NCBI RefSeq assembly: GCF_021601625.1
Contig: NZ_BQHR01000015.1
Coordinates: forward strand, 101,952-165,951
From: Pseudomonas paraglycinae
Lineage (GTDB): Bacteria; Pseudomonadota; Gammaproteobacteria; Pseudomonadales; Pseudomonadaceae
Length of the DNA stretch: 64,000 nt
Direction: 5' to 3'
Shown: piece after piece, positions 25,149 to 33,167 of the stretch
How the letters are laid out: each line of letters opens with the position of its first letter
Position numbering within the stretch: the stretch's first letter is position 1
Notes under the pieces: generated by a model
Seen by the model: the letters and a program-made list of their open reading frames with translations, nothing else
The model's database searches: none
What the model was told of the DNA's origin: nothing
Translations under genes and position numbers: made by a program

Positions 25149-25589
25149 CACACACTTCCATGGTTGACCAGGAACCAGCCTGGCACTGCTTGAGCCGATG
25201 AATGAGCGTCGCGACACGCCATCAAATTGACATCGGTTTTGAGGAAAGTTCCGGGGCGGGGATGTGTGATGATTTTTTTGATCTTAAAACGCCGTAGGAA
25301 ATTGCTCCGCGTGGTGAGGGGGCTTGTTCTTGTGTGGCTGCGAAGAGGGCCGAAACCTGGCTAGTCATTTTCCCCTGATACTCCGCAGCCTTTGATTTAC
25401 GCCAGTTACGCCGCCGAACGCGAGCGAACTCTATGGCCAGACGTGGTGATTCCACGTCCTACAGGCTGATTGCGACAGCAGGGAGCGGTGCCTAGAGTGG
25501 GTCTGTCGCCGAACGAATTTGGCGATAGGGTTTCGCAGCCCTTAAGATTGATACCCTGTTCCGTCTGGCACGGCCGACTCCCGGCTGCG
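25149..25589. other. Intergenic region upstream of the RNA leader
   Basis: No gene is seen. It holds a short hairpin ACGTGG/CCACGT at 25441-25457 and a second near 25508-25527 (TCGCC/GGCGA arms). The stretch from about 25470 onward probably belongs to the transcribed leader of the DUF3077 gene. Confidence 0.4.
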
Positions 25590-25712
25590 CAAATTTTATG
25601 GCGGTTGTGCGTGGGAGACCTTCGGGTCTGCCGGGTCTTGGTGTTAGTCCTCCGGTCTGCGAACCCGCGCATAGCTGCCACCCATTTTGTTTCGCAGCAG
25701 AACGGTGGCAAT
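25590..25712 (+). ncRNA. C4-like structured RNA leader upstream of a DUF3077 gene
   Basis: GGCGGTTGTGCGTGGG (25600-25615) pairs along all 16 positions, with some G-U pairs, with CCCGCGCATAGCTGCC (25664-25679). The enclosed part contains an AGACC-TTCG-GGTCT tetraloop hairpin (25617-25630). The 3' strand of the long stem also matches downstream GGTGGCA (25704-25710) through TGCCACC (25676-25682), so two structures exclude each other just before the ribosome site. The layout resembles C4 antisense RNA of P1/P4-type phages as I recall it. It may regulate the gene at 25737 in cis or act in trans. Confidence 0.6.
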
Positions 25713-25736
25713 TCTTCTCATTAAAGGATTAGCACC

Positions 25737-26018
25737 ATGGCGAACAAAAAACCGCTCTACTACTGCGCTGACATGTCCTATCCGGCTTCGGATCACCCTG
25801 TCCTGCTGATTAATGCCGAAGCCCCCTTAAGTGACCTACATGCCTGCGCATCCGAACGCCTTGAGGCAGTCCTCAAGTATCTGGATCTCATGGCGTGCAC
25901 TAGCCTCCCCGACCATTCCGAACACGACATCAGCACCATCACCACGATCGCGAGGATCTTGGTGCAGGACGTTAGGGATGTATTTCGGGTAATTGGGCAA
26001 CGAGCAATTGAATTCTGA
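25737..26018 (+). CDS. DUF3077-type small protein
   Basis: Protein of 93 residues resembling the short DUF3077/DUF6124 proteins multiplied in fluorescent pseudomonads: NAEAPLSDLHACASERLEAV is the recognisable N-terminal half. No signal peptide or membrane helix is seen. AAAGGATTAGCACC precedes the ATG. A structured RNA leader lies directly upstream and a strong terminator follows at 26051. Function unknown. The family assignment is from memory and moderate. Confidence 0.65.
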   Translation: MANKKPLYYCADMSYPASDHPVLLINAEAPLSDLHACASERLEAVLKYLDLMACTSLPDHSEHDISTITTIARILVQDVRDVFRVIGQRAIEF

Positions 26019-26050
26019 CCCAAGCGCTCTGCCCCCCCTTTGAAACCATA

Positions 26051-26075
26051 AAAAACCGCGATACCGCGGTTTTTT
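26051..26075 (+). terminator. Terminator after the DUF3077 gene
   Basis: AAAAACCGCG/CGCGGTTTTT stem with a short loop and six T residues, 33 bases after the stop codon. Confidence 0.93.
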
Positions 26076-26274
26076 AGTCCCTTGGATGGGTCGGAGTAAA
26101 AACTCAGTCGCAAAGTCGGCTGAGCCTCCGCCGGCTATCGACTTTGGTCTCAGCGTCTTCCACTGACAAAAACTTAGTGGCACTCTGACATCCAGCAATT
26201 GATCGGTGTACTGAGGATCTTCGATCCTGATCAGCGACAATCACGGCAACAGTGGACTAGGGAAGGATATCTCC

Positions 26275-26637
26275 ATGAAAAAACTGCTCTTCATTCTCAC
26301 ACTCTTCAGTTCATTCTCTTGCACCGCCGCGACAATTCTCAATCCGATGGATTTCGACGGTTCAGAAGCACAGAAACAACAGGTCATTGATTCCATCACC
26401 GCAACGGTGAGGAAGGATTACTGCGAAAAAATCGACATGTGTCAGGAAAGCACTCTTCGCATGATGGAAAAGAAGAATCTTGACTCCTTCAAAGAAGCGA
26501 CTAAAGCCACAGATCGAAAAATAATGAACGCAGTGATTCATGACTACTGCGAGAAAATTGACATGTGTAATTACAGCACTATATGGATGATGTATAAGAA
26601 AAATTTTGAAGCCAAGAACAAAAGCCTTACATGGTAG
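26275..26637 (+). CDS. Secreted protein with a duplicated Cys motif, AT-rich gene
   Basis: Protein of 120 residues with a signal peptide (MKKLLFILTLFSSFSCTAA). The mature part contains two copies of DYCEKIDMCxxSTxxMMxKKN (about residues 49-69 and 89-109), joined by a charged linker, so it arose by internal duplication. Each copy has two Cys six residues apart. GGAAGG is the ribosome site. Base composition is clearly more AT-rich than the flanking chromosome, a sign of transfer. No known family is recognised. Confidence 0.7.
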   Translation: MKKLLFILTLFSSFSCTAATILNPMDFDGSEAQKQQVIDSITATVRKDYCEKIDMCQESTLRMMEKKNLDSFKEATKATDRKIMNAVIHDYCEKIDMCNYSTIWMMYKKNFEAKNKSLTW

Positions 26638-26651
26638 TTAAAGTAATAACT

Positions 26652-26702
26652 TAAAGGTGACAGACCTATAAAACCCCACATAAATAAATCCGTCACCTTT
26701 TC
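26652..26702 (+). terminator. Hairpin AAAGGTGACAGAC/CCGTCACCTTT, first copy
   Basis: An inverted repeat of about 12 bases around an AT-rich loop, followed by a T-run. It lies 14 bases after the stop at 26637. A similar hairpin recurs at 26782-26820. Confidence 0.7.
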
Positions 26703-26781
26703 TGGTCACTTTTTCTGAAGCACCTCAATAACTCATCACCAAACTGATAAACCATGAAAAAGAAAACAAGAAACAAAAATC

Positions 26782-26820
26782 AAAGATGACAGACTCGTAA
26801 AAAAATCTGTCACCTTTTTG
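26782..26820 (+). terminator. Hairpin AAAGATGACAGA/TCTGTCACCTTT, second copy
   Basis: Near-duplicate of the hairpin at 26652, with a shorter loop and TTTTT at its end, 38 bases before the next gene. Two related terminators in a 220-base gap suggest duplication of a segment that once lay between genes. Confidence 0.65.
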
Positions 26821-26857
26821 CCATTTTCACTCCTCGGGAAAGGATACCTTTAAGTCA

Positions 26858-27580
26858 ATGTCAAACCACATACAACTAAATAGCGACTTCATAACAACCA
26901 TTGAAGAAGTAAAATTTTTATTTAAAATAACTGGATTTTTTGCCAATCTCATTGACAGAAATGAACGCCAGGGAATTTTTCGAACAATCAATTCAACAAA
27001 AAGCGTTGAAATAGGCCGACTACAACGAGAGCTAATTCTGCTCGATGAGCAAATTGGATATTATTACCCTTACCCTCGACATGAAAGATTACGCAGACAC
27101 GAGGAACCACGACTACGCTCAGAAATATGGAAGTGGCTTTCTTATGACAAAATCGAGGAAATAATCCCCATATACGACGACTATATCGCACTCGCGACGC
27201 AGGGCTGGATAATCCAGCCTCATCACATCCCGAATATAATAGATCTAATATGCGTACCAAAATCGTCAAATGGGTTAGACATCGAGAATCACGAATTCGG
27301 ATATCACTTCCACTATGGAAAAATTCAAAAAGACAAACTGATACGCAGTGATCTACTATTGACTTTCAAACCCACCCCGGAAGCTGGCGAACAAAACCCA
27401 AACTATCCACACCTTTACGCTGAAAGCCATGGCAGCGGTTATAGACTAAACATGGAAGTAATAGGAAACAACAAAAGAAAACCAATTTATCTCGTATGCC
27501 GTCTTCTGCTTGAAAAAAAGAACAGAAGGGATTTCAAAACCCCAGGTAGCAAATCATCAGTCTTTTATAGAAATACTTGA
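26858..27580 (+). CDS. Unknown AT-rich gene product (240 residues)
   Basis: No family is recognised. The protein is soluble, rich in Ile, Asn, Lys and aromatic residues (YYYPYPRHERLRRHEEPRLR, HEFGYHFHYGKIQKDK) and has no signal peptide. Codon use is AT-rich compared with the genes on both sides, which supports horizontal transfer. The C-terminus may be altered: a +1 frame opening at 27510 overlaps it and continues 142 bases past the stop, and the overlap contains runs of seven A and four C. A frameshift joining both frames would give a protein of about 290 residues. Confidence 0.55.
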   Translation: MSNHIQLNSDFITTIEEVKFLFKITGFFANLIDRNERQGIFRTINSTKSVEIGRLQRELILLDEQIGYYYPYPRHERLRRHEEPRLRSEIWKWLSYDKIEEIIPIYDDYIALATQGWIIQPHHIPNIIDLICVPKSSNGLDIENHEFGYHFHYGKIQKDKLIRSDLLLTFKPTPEAGEQNPNYPHLYAESHGSGYRLNMEVIGNNKRKPIYLVCRLLLEKKNRRDFKTPGSKSSVFYRNT

Positions 27581-27722
27581 AAGGCGACAGCTACGAAGAC
27601 TCCCAGCCTATATTTTTCCGCTACTCCAAAAAATAAATCAATCAATCGAGACCAAAAACCAAACGCTTTCTAAAGATCCGGAATTCACTGAACACATCCG
27701 ACAATCAGAAGAGAGCATTTAA
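27510..27722 (+). CDS. Overlapping frame, possibly the frameshifted C-terminus of the gene at 26858
   Basis: Seventy codons starting with TTG inside the preceding gene in another frame. The part beyond the overlap (SFIEILERRQLRRLPAYIFP, then LLQKINQSIETKNQTL) has the same AT-rich, charged character and looks coding. No ribosome site of note is seen. I favour a frameshift, real or from sequencing, over an independent gene. Resequencing or an intact homologue would decide. Confidence 0.4.
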   Translation: MKKRTEGISKPQVANHQSFIEILERRQLRRLPAYIFPLLQKINQSIETKNQTLSKDPEFTEHIRQSEESI

Positions 27723-27746
27723 ATTTCCCAACAACCGAAGAATAGA

Positions 27747-27779
27747 AGGTGCGCAAGTAACGCAGTTCTGCGCACCTTT
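27747..27779. terminator. Terminator between convergent genes
   Basis: AAGGTGCGCA/TGCGCACCTT stem with A-run before and TTTAAAA after; usable from both sides. Confidence 0.75.
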
Positions 27780-27796
27780 AAAATAGTTCGACAACC

Positions 27797-28345
27797 TCAA
27801 AAATTCGCCGGCGTATTCGCACTAATAATCTCCGCCTCATCCGCCCCGATATTCCGGAACTTGTGCGGTAGCGTCGTCGGAAAATAATACCCGTCCCCCG
27901 CACTCAACACGCTCACCTGCCCATCCACCGTCAACTCCACCGTGCCGCGCGTCACCAGCCCGCACTCTTCACCTTCCGCGTGAACAATCGGCTCTTCCCC
28001 CGAACTCGCGCCCGGTGCGTATTGCTCGCGCAGCAGGCGCATCTGGCGGCTTGGGACCGAGGCGCCGATCAGGAGCAGGCGCAGGCCGTGGCGGCCGAGG
28101 TCGGGTTGTTCGTTGGCGCGGAAGACGTATTGGTGTTCGCGGGGGGGCTGGTCGAAGGTGAAGAAGTCGGCCAGGGACATCGGGATGCCTTCGAGCAGCT
28201 TTTTCAGTGAGCTGACGGAAGGACTGACACGATTCTGTTCGATCAGGGAGATGGTGGCATTGGTCACGCCGCTACGCCGGGCCAGCTCGCGCTGGGAGAG
28301 TTTGTAGCTTTCGCGTACTAGTTTGAGTCGAGAACCCGTATCCAT
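27797..28345 (-). CDS. XRE-cupin transcriptional regulator (PuuR/PauR-like)
   Basis: Regulator of 182 residues. The N-terminal Cro/XRE helix-turn-helix spans MDTGSRLKLVRESYKLSQRE and SGVTNATISLIEQNRVSPSV; the C-terminal cupin is visible in HAEGEECGLVTRGTVELTVD and GDGYYFPTTLPHKF. The length and two-domain layout match PuuR of E. coli and PauR of P. aeruginosa, repressors of putrescine catabolism. It lies upstream of, and on the same strand as, puuB-puuC-puuA genes, so it probably represses them and perhaps the divergent puuD-pot genes. The effector would be putrescine or a related polyamine. Confidence 0.9.
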   Translation of the reverse strand: MDTGSRLKLVRESYKLSQRELARRSGVTNATISLIEQNRVSPSVSSLKKLLEGIPMSLADFFTFDQPPREHQYVFRANEQPDLGRHGLRLLLIGASVPSRQMRLLREQYAPGASSGEEPIVHAEGEECGLVTRGTVELTVDGQVSVLSAGDGYYFPTTLPHKFRNIGADEAEIISANTPANF

Positions 28346-28544
28346 GACAGCCTTATGTGAGAACGACTTAAGGGTAATGGGGGTGGGTGGCGGGTGCCGC
28401 GCAGGTCGCGCGGATCACGTTGCTCCCGTGTCCCGGAACCGTGAAAGGCGGCTATTAAATCACGTTTGTCGGTGTTGCTCAGCAGGTTCGATGGACGGTG
28501 GGTGAAAAGAGCCTGCTGGTGGTAATTGCGGGTCAGGCACAAGA

Positions 28545-28637
28545 CCTGTGGGAGCGAGCTTGCTCGCGATTGGGCGGCACATTCAACATCCCTTTTGCTG
28601 ATAGGCCGCTTTCGCGAGCAAGCTCGCTCCCACAGGG
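28545..28637. repeat. REPIN: second REP family
   Basis: CCTGTGGGAGCGAGCTTGCT (28546-28565) and its inverse (28617-28636) flank about 50 bases. The repeat unit differs from the one at 8114 (GAGCGAGCTTGCTCGC versus GAGCTGGCTTGCCAGC), so two REP groups share this window. Apart from this element and the terminator at 28659, the 360-base gap holds no gene. Confidence 0.87.
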
Positions 28638-28658
28638 TTTGTGGTGTTGCGAGTCATG

Positions 28659-28697
28659 TGAAAAAACCGGCGGTGCCTGTGCGGGGACACCGCCGGG
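28659..28697 (-). terminator. Rho-independent terminator of the puuA-puuC-puuB transcript
   Basis: On the minus strand CCGGCGGTG(T)CC pairs with GG(CA)CCGCCGG and is followed by TTTTTT, nine bases after the puuB stop. Confidence 0.88.
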
Positions 28698-28705
28698 GAG
28701 GTAAC

Positions 28706-29989
28706 TCAGATGCCGAAACGGTCGCGCAGCGAGTAGTACACGGCGCCGAGGGCGGTCAGTGGCGCGGAGAAGGTGCGGCCGCCGAGCATCGGCATGTGTG
28801 GCAGGGAGGCGAAGGCGTCGAAGCGTTCGGCGTCGCCGCGGATCATTTCCGAGATCAGTTTGCCGGCCAGGTGCGAGCACGTGACGCCGTGGCCGCTGTA
28901 GCCCTGCATGTAGTAGGCGTTTTTCTCGATGCGGCCGAATTGCGGCATGCGTGACATGGTCAGCAGGAAGTTGCCGGTCCAGCGGTAATCGATTTTCACG
29001 TCCTTGAGCTGCGGGAAGGTCTTGAGGATCTTCGGGCGGATCAGGGTTTCGATGTCGTCCGGTTCACGGGCGCCGTAGACCACGCCGCCGCCGTAGAGCA
29101 GACGGTTGTCGGCGGTGAGGCGGTAGTAGTCGAGCAGGTAGTTGCAGTCTTCGACGCAGTAGTTGTTGGTGATCAGGCTGCGGGCCTGTTTTTCGGTCAA
29201 CGGTTCGGTGACGCAGATCTGCGAGCCGCACGGCATGCTCTTGGCGGTCACGCGGTTGTCGAGGCCTTGCGGCAGGTAGGCGTTGCCGGCGATCAGCAGG
29301 TACTTGGCGCGGACCTGACCTTTGGCGGTGCGCACGACGTTGGGCTCGCCGTATTTGATTTCCACGGCAGCGGACTGCTCGTAGATCTTGCCGCCCAGAC
29401 GCACGATGGCAGCCGCTTCACCGAGTGCCAGGTTCAGCGGGTGAATGTGGCCGCCCTGCACGTCCAGCAGACCGCCGACGTAGGCGTCGGAGCCGACTTC
29501 GCGGCGGATGTCCGCCGCGTCGAGCATCTTCAGGTTTTTATTGCCGTAACGTTCCCAGCTACGTTTTTGTTCGGCCAGGCCGTTCAATTGTTTCTTGTTC
29601 ATCGCTGCGAAGATGCCGCCCGGGCGGTAGTCGCACTTGATGTCGTATTCCTTGATGCGCGAACGGATGATGTCGGCGCCTTCGAAAATCATGCTGCCGA
29701 GGATTTCAGCAGTCTTGTCGCCGTAGCGCTCTTCGATCACGTCGACGTCGCGGCTGTAGGAGTTGACCAGTTGACCGCCGTTGCGACCGCTGGCGCCATA
29801 GCCGACTTTCGCCGCTTCCAGCACCGTCACCTTGTAGCCGGCTTCGCTCAGGAACAGTGCCGAGGACAGGCCGGTGTAGCCGGCGCCGATGATGCAGACA
29901 TCGCACTCCACCGACTCTTCGAGGATCGGGAAATCGATCACTTCGTTGCGGGTGGCGGCGTAGTAGCTGTTCACGTGTTGTTGTTTCAT
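28706..29989 (-). CDS. puuB: Gamma-glutamylputrescine oxidoreductase (PuuB/PauB)
   Basis: FAD enzyme of 427 residues that oxidises gamma-glutamylputrescine to the aminobutyraldehyde derivative. The FAD site is CDVCIIGAGYTGLSSALFLS (about residues 31-50), then GYGASGRNGGQLV; the C-terminal GYSGHGVTCSHLAGKLISEM is typical. ATG 29989 follows GGAG; codons upstream look non-coding. It follows the aldehyde dehydrogenase by 52 bases and ends at a terminator, so puuA, the dehydrogenase and puuB probably share a transcript. The gene at 13947 is a paralogue. Confidence 0.92.
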   Translation of the reverse strand: MKQQHVNSYYAATRNEVIDFPILEESVECDVCIIGAGYTGLSSALFLSEAGYKVTVLEAAKVGYGASGRNGGQLVNSYSRDVDVIEERYGDKTAEILGSMIFEGADIIRSRIKEYDIKCDYRPGGIFAAMNKKQLNGLAEQKRSWERYGNKNLKMLDAADIRREVGSDAYVGGLLDVQGGHIHPLNLALGEAAAIVRLGGKIYEQSAAVEIKYGEPNVVRTAKGQVRAKYLLIAGNAYLPQGLDNRVTAKSMPCGSQICVTEPLTEKQARSLITNNYCVEDCNYLLDYYRLTADNRLLYGGGVVYGAREPDDIETLIRPKILKTFPQLKDVKIDYRWTGNFLLTMSRMPQFGRIEKNAYYMQGYSGHGVTCSHLAGKLISEMIRGDAERFDAFASLPHMPMLGGRTFSAPLTALGAVYYSLRDRFGI

Positions 29990-30041
29990 TTTTTTATTCT
30001 CCGAGGGTCGCCGGTTGCAGGCGACCACCGCTGTAAAAGAG

Positions 30042-31532
30042 TCAGAGCTTGATCCAGGTCGCTTTCAGCTCGGTGTACTTGTCGAACGCGTGCAGCGATT
30101 TGTCGCGACCGTTGCCCGACTGTTTGAAGCCACCGAACGGCGCGGTCATGTCGCCGCCGTCGTACTGGTTGACCCACACGCTGCCGGCGCGCAGGCCACG
30201 GGCGAAGGTGTGGGCCTTGCTCAGATTGCTGGTCCAGACCCCGGCGGCGAGGCCGAAGATGCTGTCGTTGGCGATGTGCAACGCTTCTTCAACGGTGTCG
30301 AAGGTGATCAGCGACAGCACCGGGCCGAAGATTTCTTCCTTGGCGATGGTCATGGCGTTGGTCACACCGTCAAAAATAGTCGGCTCGATGTAGGTGCCGC
30401 CGGTTTCTTCGAGGGTGCGCTGACCGCCGGCGATCAGCTCGGCGCCCTGCTCCCGACCGATGCTGATATAGCGCAGCACGTTGTCCAGTTGACGCTGATC
30501 GACCACGGCGCCGACGGTGGTCGCCGGATCGAGGGCGTGGCCCGGTTTCCACGCTTGCAGCGCTTCCACCAGCAGCGGGATGAATTGCTCGCGGATTGAA
30601 CGCTCCACCAGCAGGCGCGAGCCGGCGGTGCAGACTTCGCCCTGGTTGAACGCAATGGCGCCGGCCGCCGCTTGTGCTGCCGCGCGCAAGTCCGGTGCGT
30701 CGGCAAACACCACGTTCGGGCTCTTGCCCCCCGCTTCGAGCCAGACGCGTTTCATGTTGCTTTGGCCGGCATAAATCATCAGTTGCTTGGCAATCGCCGT
30801 GGAGCCGGTGAAGGCCAGCACGTCGACGTCCATATGCAACGCCAACGCCTTGCCGACGGTATGGCCGAAGCCTGGCAGGACGTTGAACACGCCTTTCGGA
30901 ATGCCCGCGTCCAGCGCAAGCTGCGCGATGCGGATCGCGGTCAGCGGGGATTTTTCCGAAGGTTTGAGGATGAACGAGTTACCCGCCGCCAATGCCGGGG
31001 CAAATTTCCAGCTGGCCATGATCAGCGGGAAGTTCCACGGCACGATCGCAGCAACTACGCCGGACGGCTCGCGAGTGACCAGACCGAGTTGATCGTGCGG
31101 GGTGGCGGCGACTTCGTCGTAGATCTTGTCGATGGCTTCGGCGCTCCAGCGGATCGCGTTGGCGGTCGCCGGGATGTCGATGCTCATCGAGTCGCTGATC
31201 GGTTTGCCCATGTCGAGGGTTTCGAGCAGCGCCAGTTCTTCCTGGTGTTGCAGGATCAGATCGGCGAAGCGAATCAGGATGCGCTTGCGCTCGGTCGGGG
31301 GCTTGTTGGCCCACACGCCGGAGTTGAAGGATTGGCGCGCGGCCTCGACGGCGAGGTTGGCGTCGGCTTCATCGGTGCTGGCGACGGAGGCCAGGAAACG
31401 GCCGTCTACGGGGCTCAGGCATTCGAAGGTGTCGCCGCTGATGGCCGGACGGTATTCGCCATTGATGAAGGCGCGGGATTCGAGGGTCAGGGACTGGAAG
31501 CGTTGTTCCCAGTCGTTGCGGGTCGTTGTCAT
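30042..31532 (-). CDS. kauB: Gamma-glutamyl-gamma-aminobutyraldehyde / 4-guanidinobutyraldehyde dehydrogenase (PuuC/KauB)
   Basis: NAD(P)-dependent aldehyde dehydrogenase of 496 residues. The cofactor motif is VPWNFPL (165-171) with FTGSTAIAKQ (241-250); catalytic Glu266 is in WLEAGGKSPN and nucleophile Cys301 in NQGEVCTAGS. The opening MTTTRNDWEQRFQSL matches KauB/PauC of P. aeruginosa as I recall it, an enzyme that serves both the glutamylated polyamine and guanidinobutyraldehyde routes. ATG 31532 is chosen on homology. Nested repeat copy 3 separates it from puuA. Confidence 0.93.
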   Translation of the reverse strand: MTTTRNDWEQRFQSLTLESRAFINGEYRPAISGDTFECLSPVDGRFLASVASTDEADANLAVEAARQSFNSGVWANKPPTERKRILIRFADLILQHQEELALLETLDMGKPISDSMSIDIPATANAIRWSAEAIDKIYDEVAATPHDQLGLVTREPSGVVAAIVPWNFPLIMASWKFAPALAAGNSFILKPSEKSPLTAIRIAQLALDAGIPKGVFNVLPGFGHTVGKALALHMDVDVLAFTGSTAIAKQLMIYAGQSNMKRVWLEAGGKSPNVVFADAPDLRAAAQAAAGAIAFNQGEVCTAGSRLLVERSIREQFIPLLVEALQAWKPGHALDPATTVGAVVDQRQLDNVLRYISIGREQGAELIAGGQRTLEETGGTYIEPTIFDGVTNAMTIAKEEIFGPVLSLITFDTVEEALHIANDSIFGLAAGVWTSNLSKAHTFARGLRAGSVWVNQYDGGDMTAPFGGFKQSGNGRDKSLHAFDKYTELKATWIKL

Positions 31533-31593
31533 GGTGGTGGCTCGACGCGGGGGAATTTGGGGGTGTCTGGTGTGTGTTCGACTTGAGATGGCT

Positions 31594-31771
31594 GCCCTCA
31601 CCCTAGCCCTCTCCCGGGGGGAGAGGGGACCGACCGAAGTGTCTCGGGAGATGCACCGACTTGAACGACCGAGTTGAATATGGATTCGGTAAAAATCGTT
31701 CAGGTCGGCGGATTTCCCGAGCATCCCCCGGTCAGTCCCCTCTCCCTCCGGGAGAGGGTTAGGGTGAGGGG
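31594..31771. repeat. MITE-like nested inverted repeat, copy 3 (178 bp), minimal core
   Basis: It has the same outer ends (GCCCTCACCCTAGCCCTCTC with an inverse at 31752-31771) and subterminal CCGACTTGAACGA / TCGTTCAGGTCGG, but no tandem array in the core. It lies between puuA and the aldehyde dehydrogenase gene, inside what is otherwise one operon, and could form a long hairpin in the transcript. Confidence 0.85.
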
Positions 31772-31790
31772 CTCTTGGCTTTTTAGGGCC

Positions 31791-33167
31791 TCACACCGTA
31801 TGCAGATACCAGTTGTACTCAAGGTCAGAGATCGAGTTCTCGAACTCGGCCAGCTCGCTTTCCTTGCACGCGACAAATACGTCGATGTACATCGGATCGA
31901 TGTAGCGGGCCATGACTTCGCTGTCGTCCAGCTCACGCAGGGCGTCGCGCAGGTTGTTCGGCAGGCTCTGTTCGTTCTGCTCGTAGCTGTTGCCTTCGAC
32001 CGGGGCGCCCGGCTCGATTTCGTTGGTCAGGCCGTGGTGAATACCGGCCAGCACGGAAGCCATCAGCAGGTACGGGTTGGCGTCAGCACCGGCTACGCGA
32101 TGCTCGATGCGCACGGCGTCCGGCGAACCGGTCGGCACGCGGACGGCCACGGTGCGATTGTCAATGCCCCAGCTCGGCGAGTTCGGTACGTAGAACTGCG
32201 CGCCAAAGCGGCGGTACGAGTTGACGTTCGGGCACAGGAAGGCCATTTGCGCAGGCAGGGTCTCCAGCACACCGCCGATCGCGTGACGTAGCGCGGCGTT
32301 CTGCTCGGGATCCTCGCTGGCGAAGATGTTGTTGCCTTCTTTGTCCAGGATCGAAATGTGCACGTGCAGACCGTTGCCCGCCTGGCCCGGATACGGCTTG
32401 GCCATGAAGGTGGTGTCCATCTCGTGGTCGTAGGCGATGTTCTTCACCAGACGCTTGAGCAGGACGGCGTAGTCGCACGCCTTGATCGGATCGGAGACGT
32501 GGTGCAGGTTGACTTCGAACTGCGCCGGGGCGCTTTCCTTGACGATGGCGTCGGCAGGAATGCCCTGCTCTTTCGCGCCTTCGAGGATGTCTTGCAGGCA
32601 GTCGACGTATTCGTCGAGGTCGTCGATCAGATAAACCTGGGTCGACACCGGACGCTTGCCCGACACCGGCGAACGCGGCGATTGCGGACGGCCGTTCACA
32701 TTGTCCTGGTCGATCAGGTAGAACTCGAGTTCGAACGCGGCGCAGATGGTCAGGCCCAGTGCGTCGAACTTGCGCACCACGTTGGCCAGTACTTCACGCG
32801 GGTCGGCGAAGAACGGCTCGCCTTCCAGCTCGTGCATGGTCATCAGCAGTTGCGCGGTCGGACGCTTCTGCCAAGGCTCGATGCTCAGGGTGCCGGGGAT
32901 CGGGTAGCAGATACGGTCGGCGTCGCCGATGTCCAGGCCCAGGCCGGTGCTTTCCACCGTGGAGCCATTGATGTCGAGGGCAAAGAGCGAGGCCGGCAGG
33001 TTGATGCCTTTCTCGTAAACCTTGTGAAGACTGGTGCGCTCGATGCGCTTGCCGCGCACCACACCGTTCATGTCTGCAATCAGAAGGTCGACGTACAAAA
33101 CCTCAGGATGTTTCTTAAGGAATGCGTTTGCTTCGTTGAGTTGAACGGCACGCAGAGGGACCGACAT
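31791..33167 (-). CDS. puuA: Gamma-glutamylputrescine synthetase (PuuA/SpuI, glutamine synthetase family)
   Basis: ATP-dependent ligase that starts glutamylated polyamine breakdown, 458 residues. The glutamine-synthetase fold is seen in VLYVDLLIADMNGVVRGKRI (beta-grasp), AAFELEFYLID, the catalytic GNGLHVHISI and RIEHRVAGADANPYL. AGGTG precedes ATG 33167. It is the first gene of the minus-strand puu set and is divergent from puuD, an order also found for spuI-spuA in P. aeruginosa (from memory). It is about as long as the paralogue at 12549 but clearly distinct in sequence. Confidence 0.93.
   Translation of the reverse strand: MSVPLRAVQLNEANAFLKKHPEVLYVDLLIADMNGVVRGKRIERTSLHKVYEKGINLPASLFALDINGSTVESTGLGLDIGDADRICYPIPGTLSIEPWQKRPTAQLLMTMHELEGEPFFADPREVLANVVRKFDALGLTICAAFELEFYLIDQDNVNGRPQSPRSPVSGKRPVSTQVYLIDDLDEYVDCLQDILEGAKEQGIPADAIVKESAPAQFEVNLHHVSDPIKACDYAVLLKRLVKNIAYDHEMDTTFMAKPYPGQAGNGLHVHISILDKEGNNIFASEDPEQNAALRHAIGGVLETLPAQMAFLCPNVNSYRRFGAQFYVPNSPSWGIDNRTVAVRVPTGSPDAVRIEHRVAGADANPYLLMASVLAGIHHGLTNEIEPGAPVEGNSYEQNEQSLPNNLRDALRELDDSEVMARYIDPMYIDVFVACKESELAEFENSISDLEYNWYLHTV

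Noticed and set aside
25470-27780. A prophage or phage-satellite remnant, suggested by the C4-like RNA
   Set aside because: No integrase, attachment site, tail, replication or other phage gene is visible around it.
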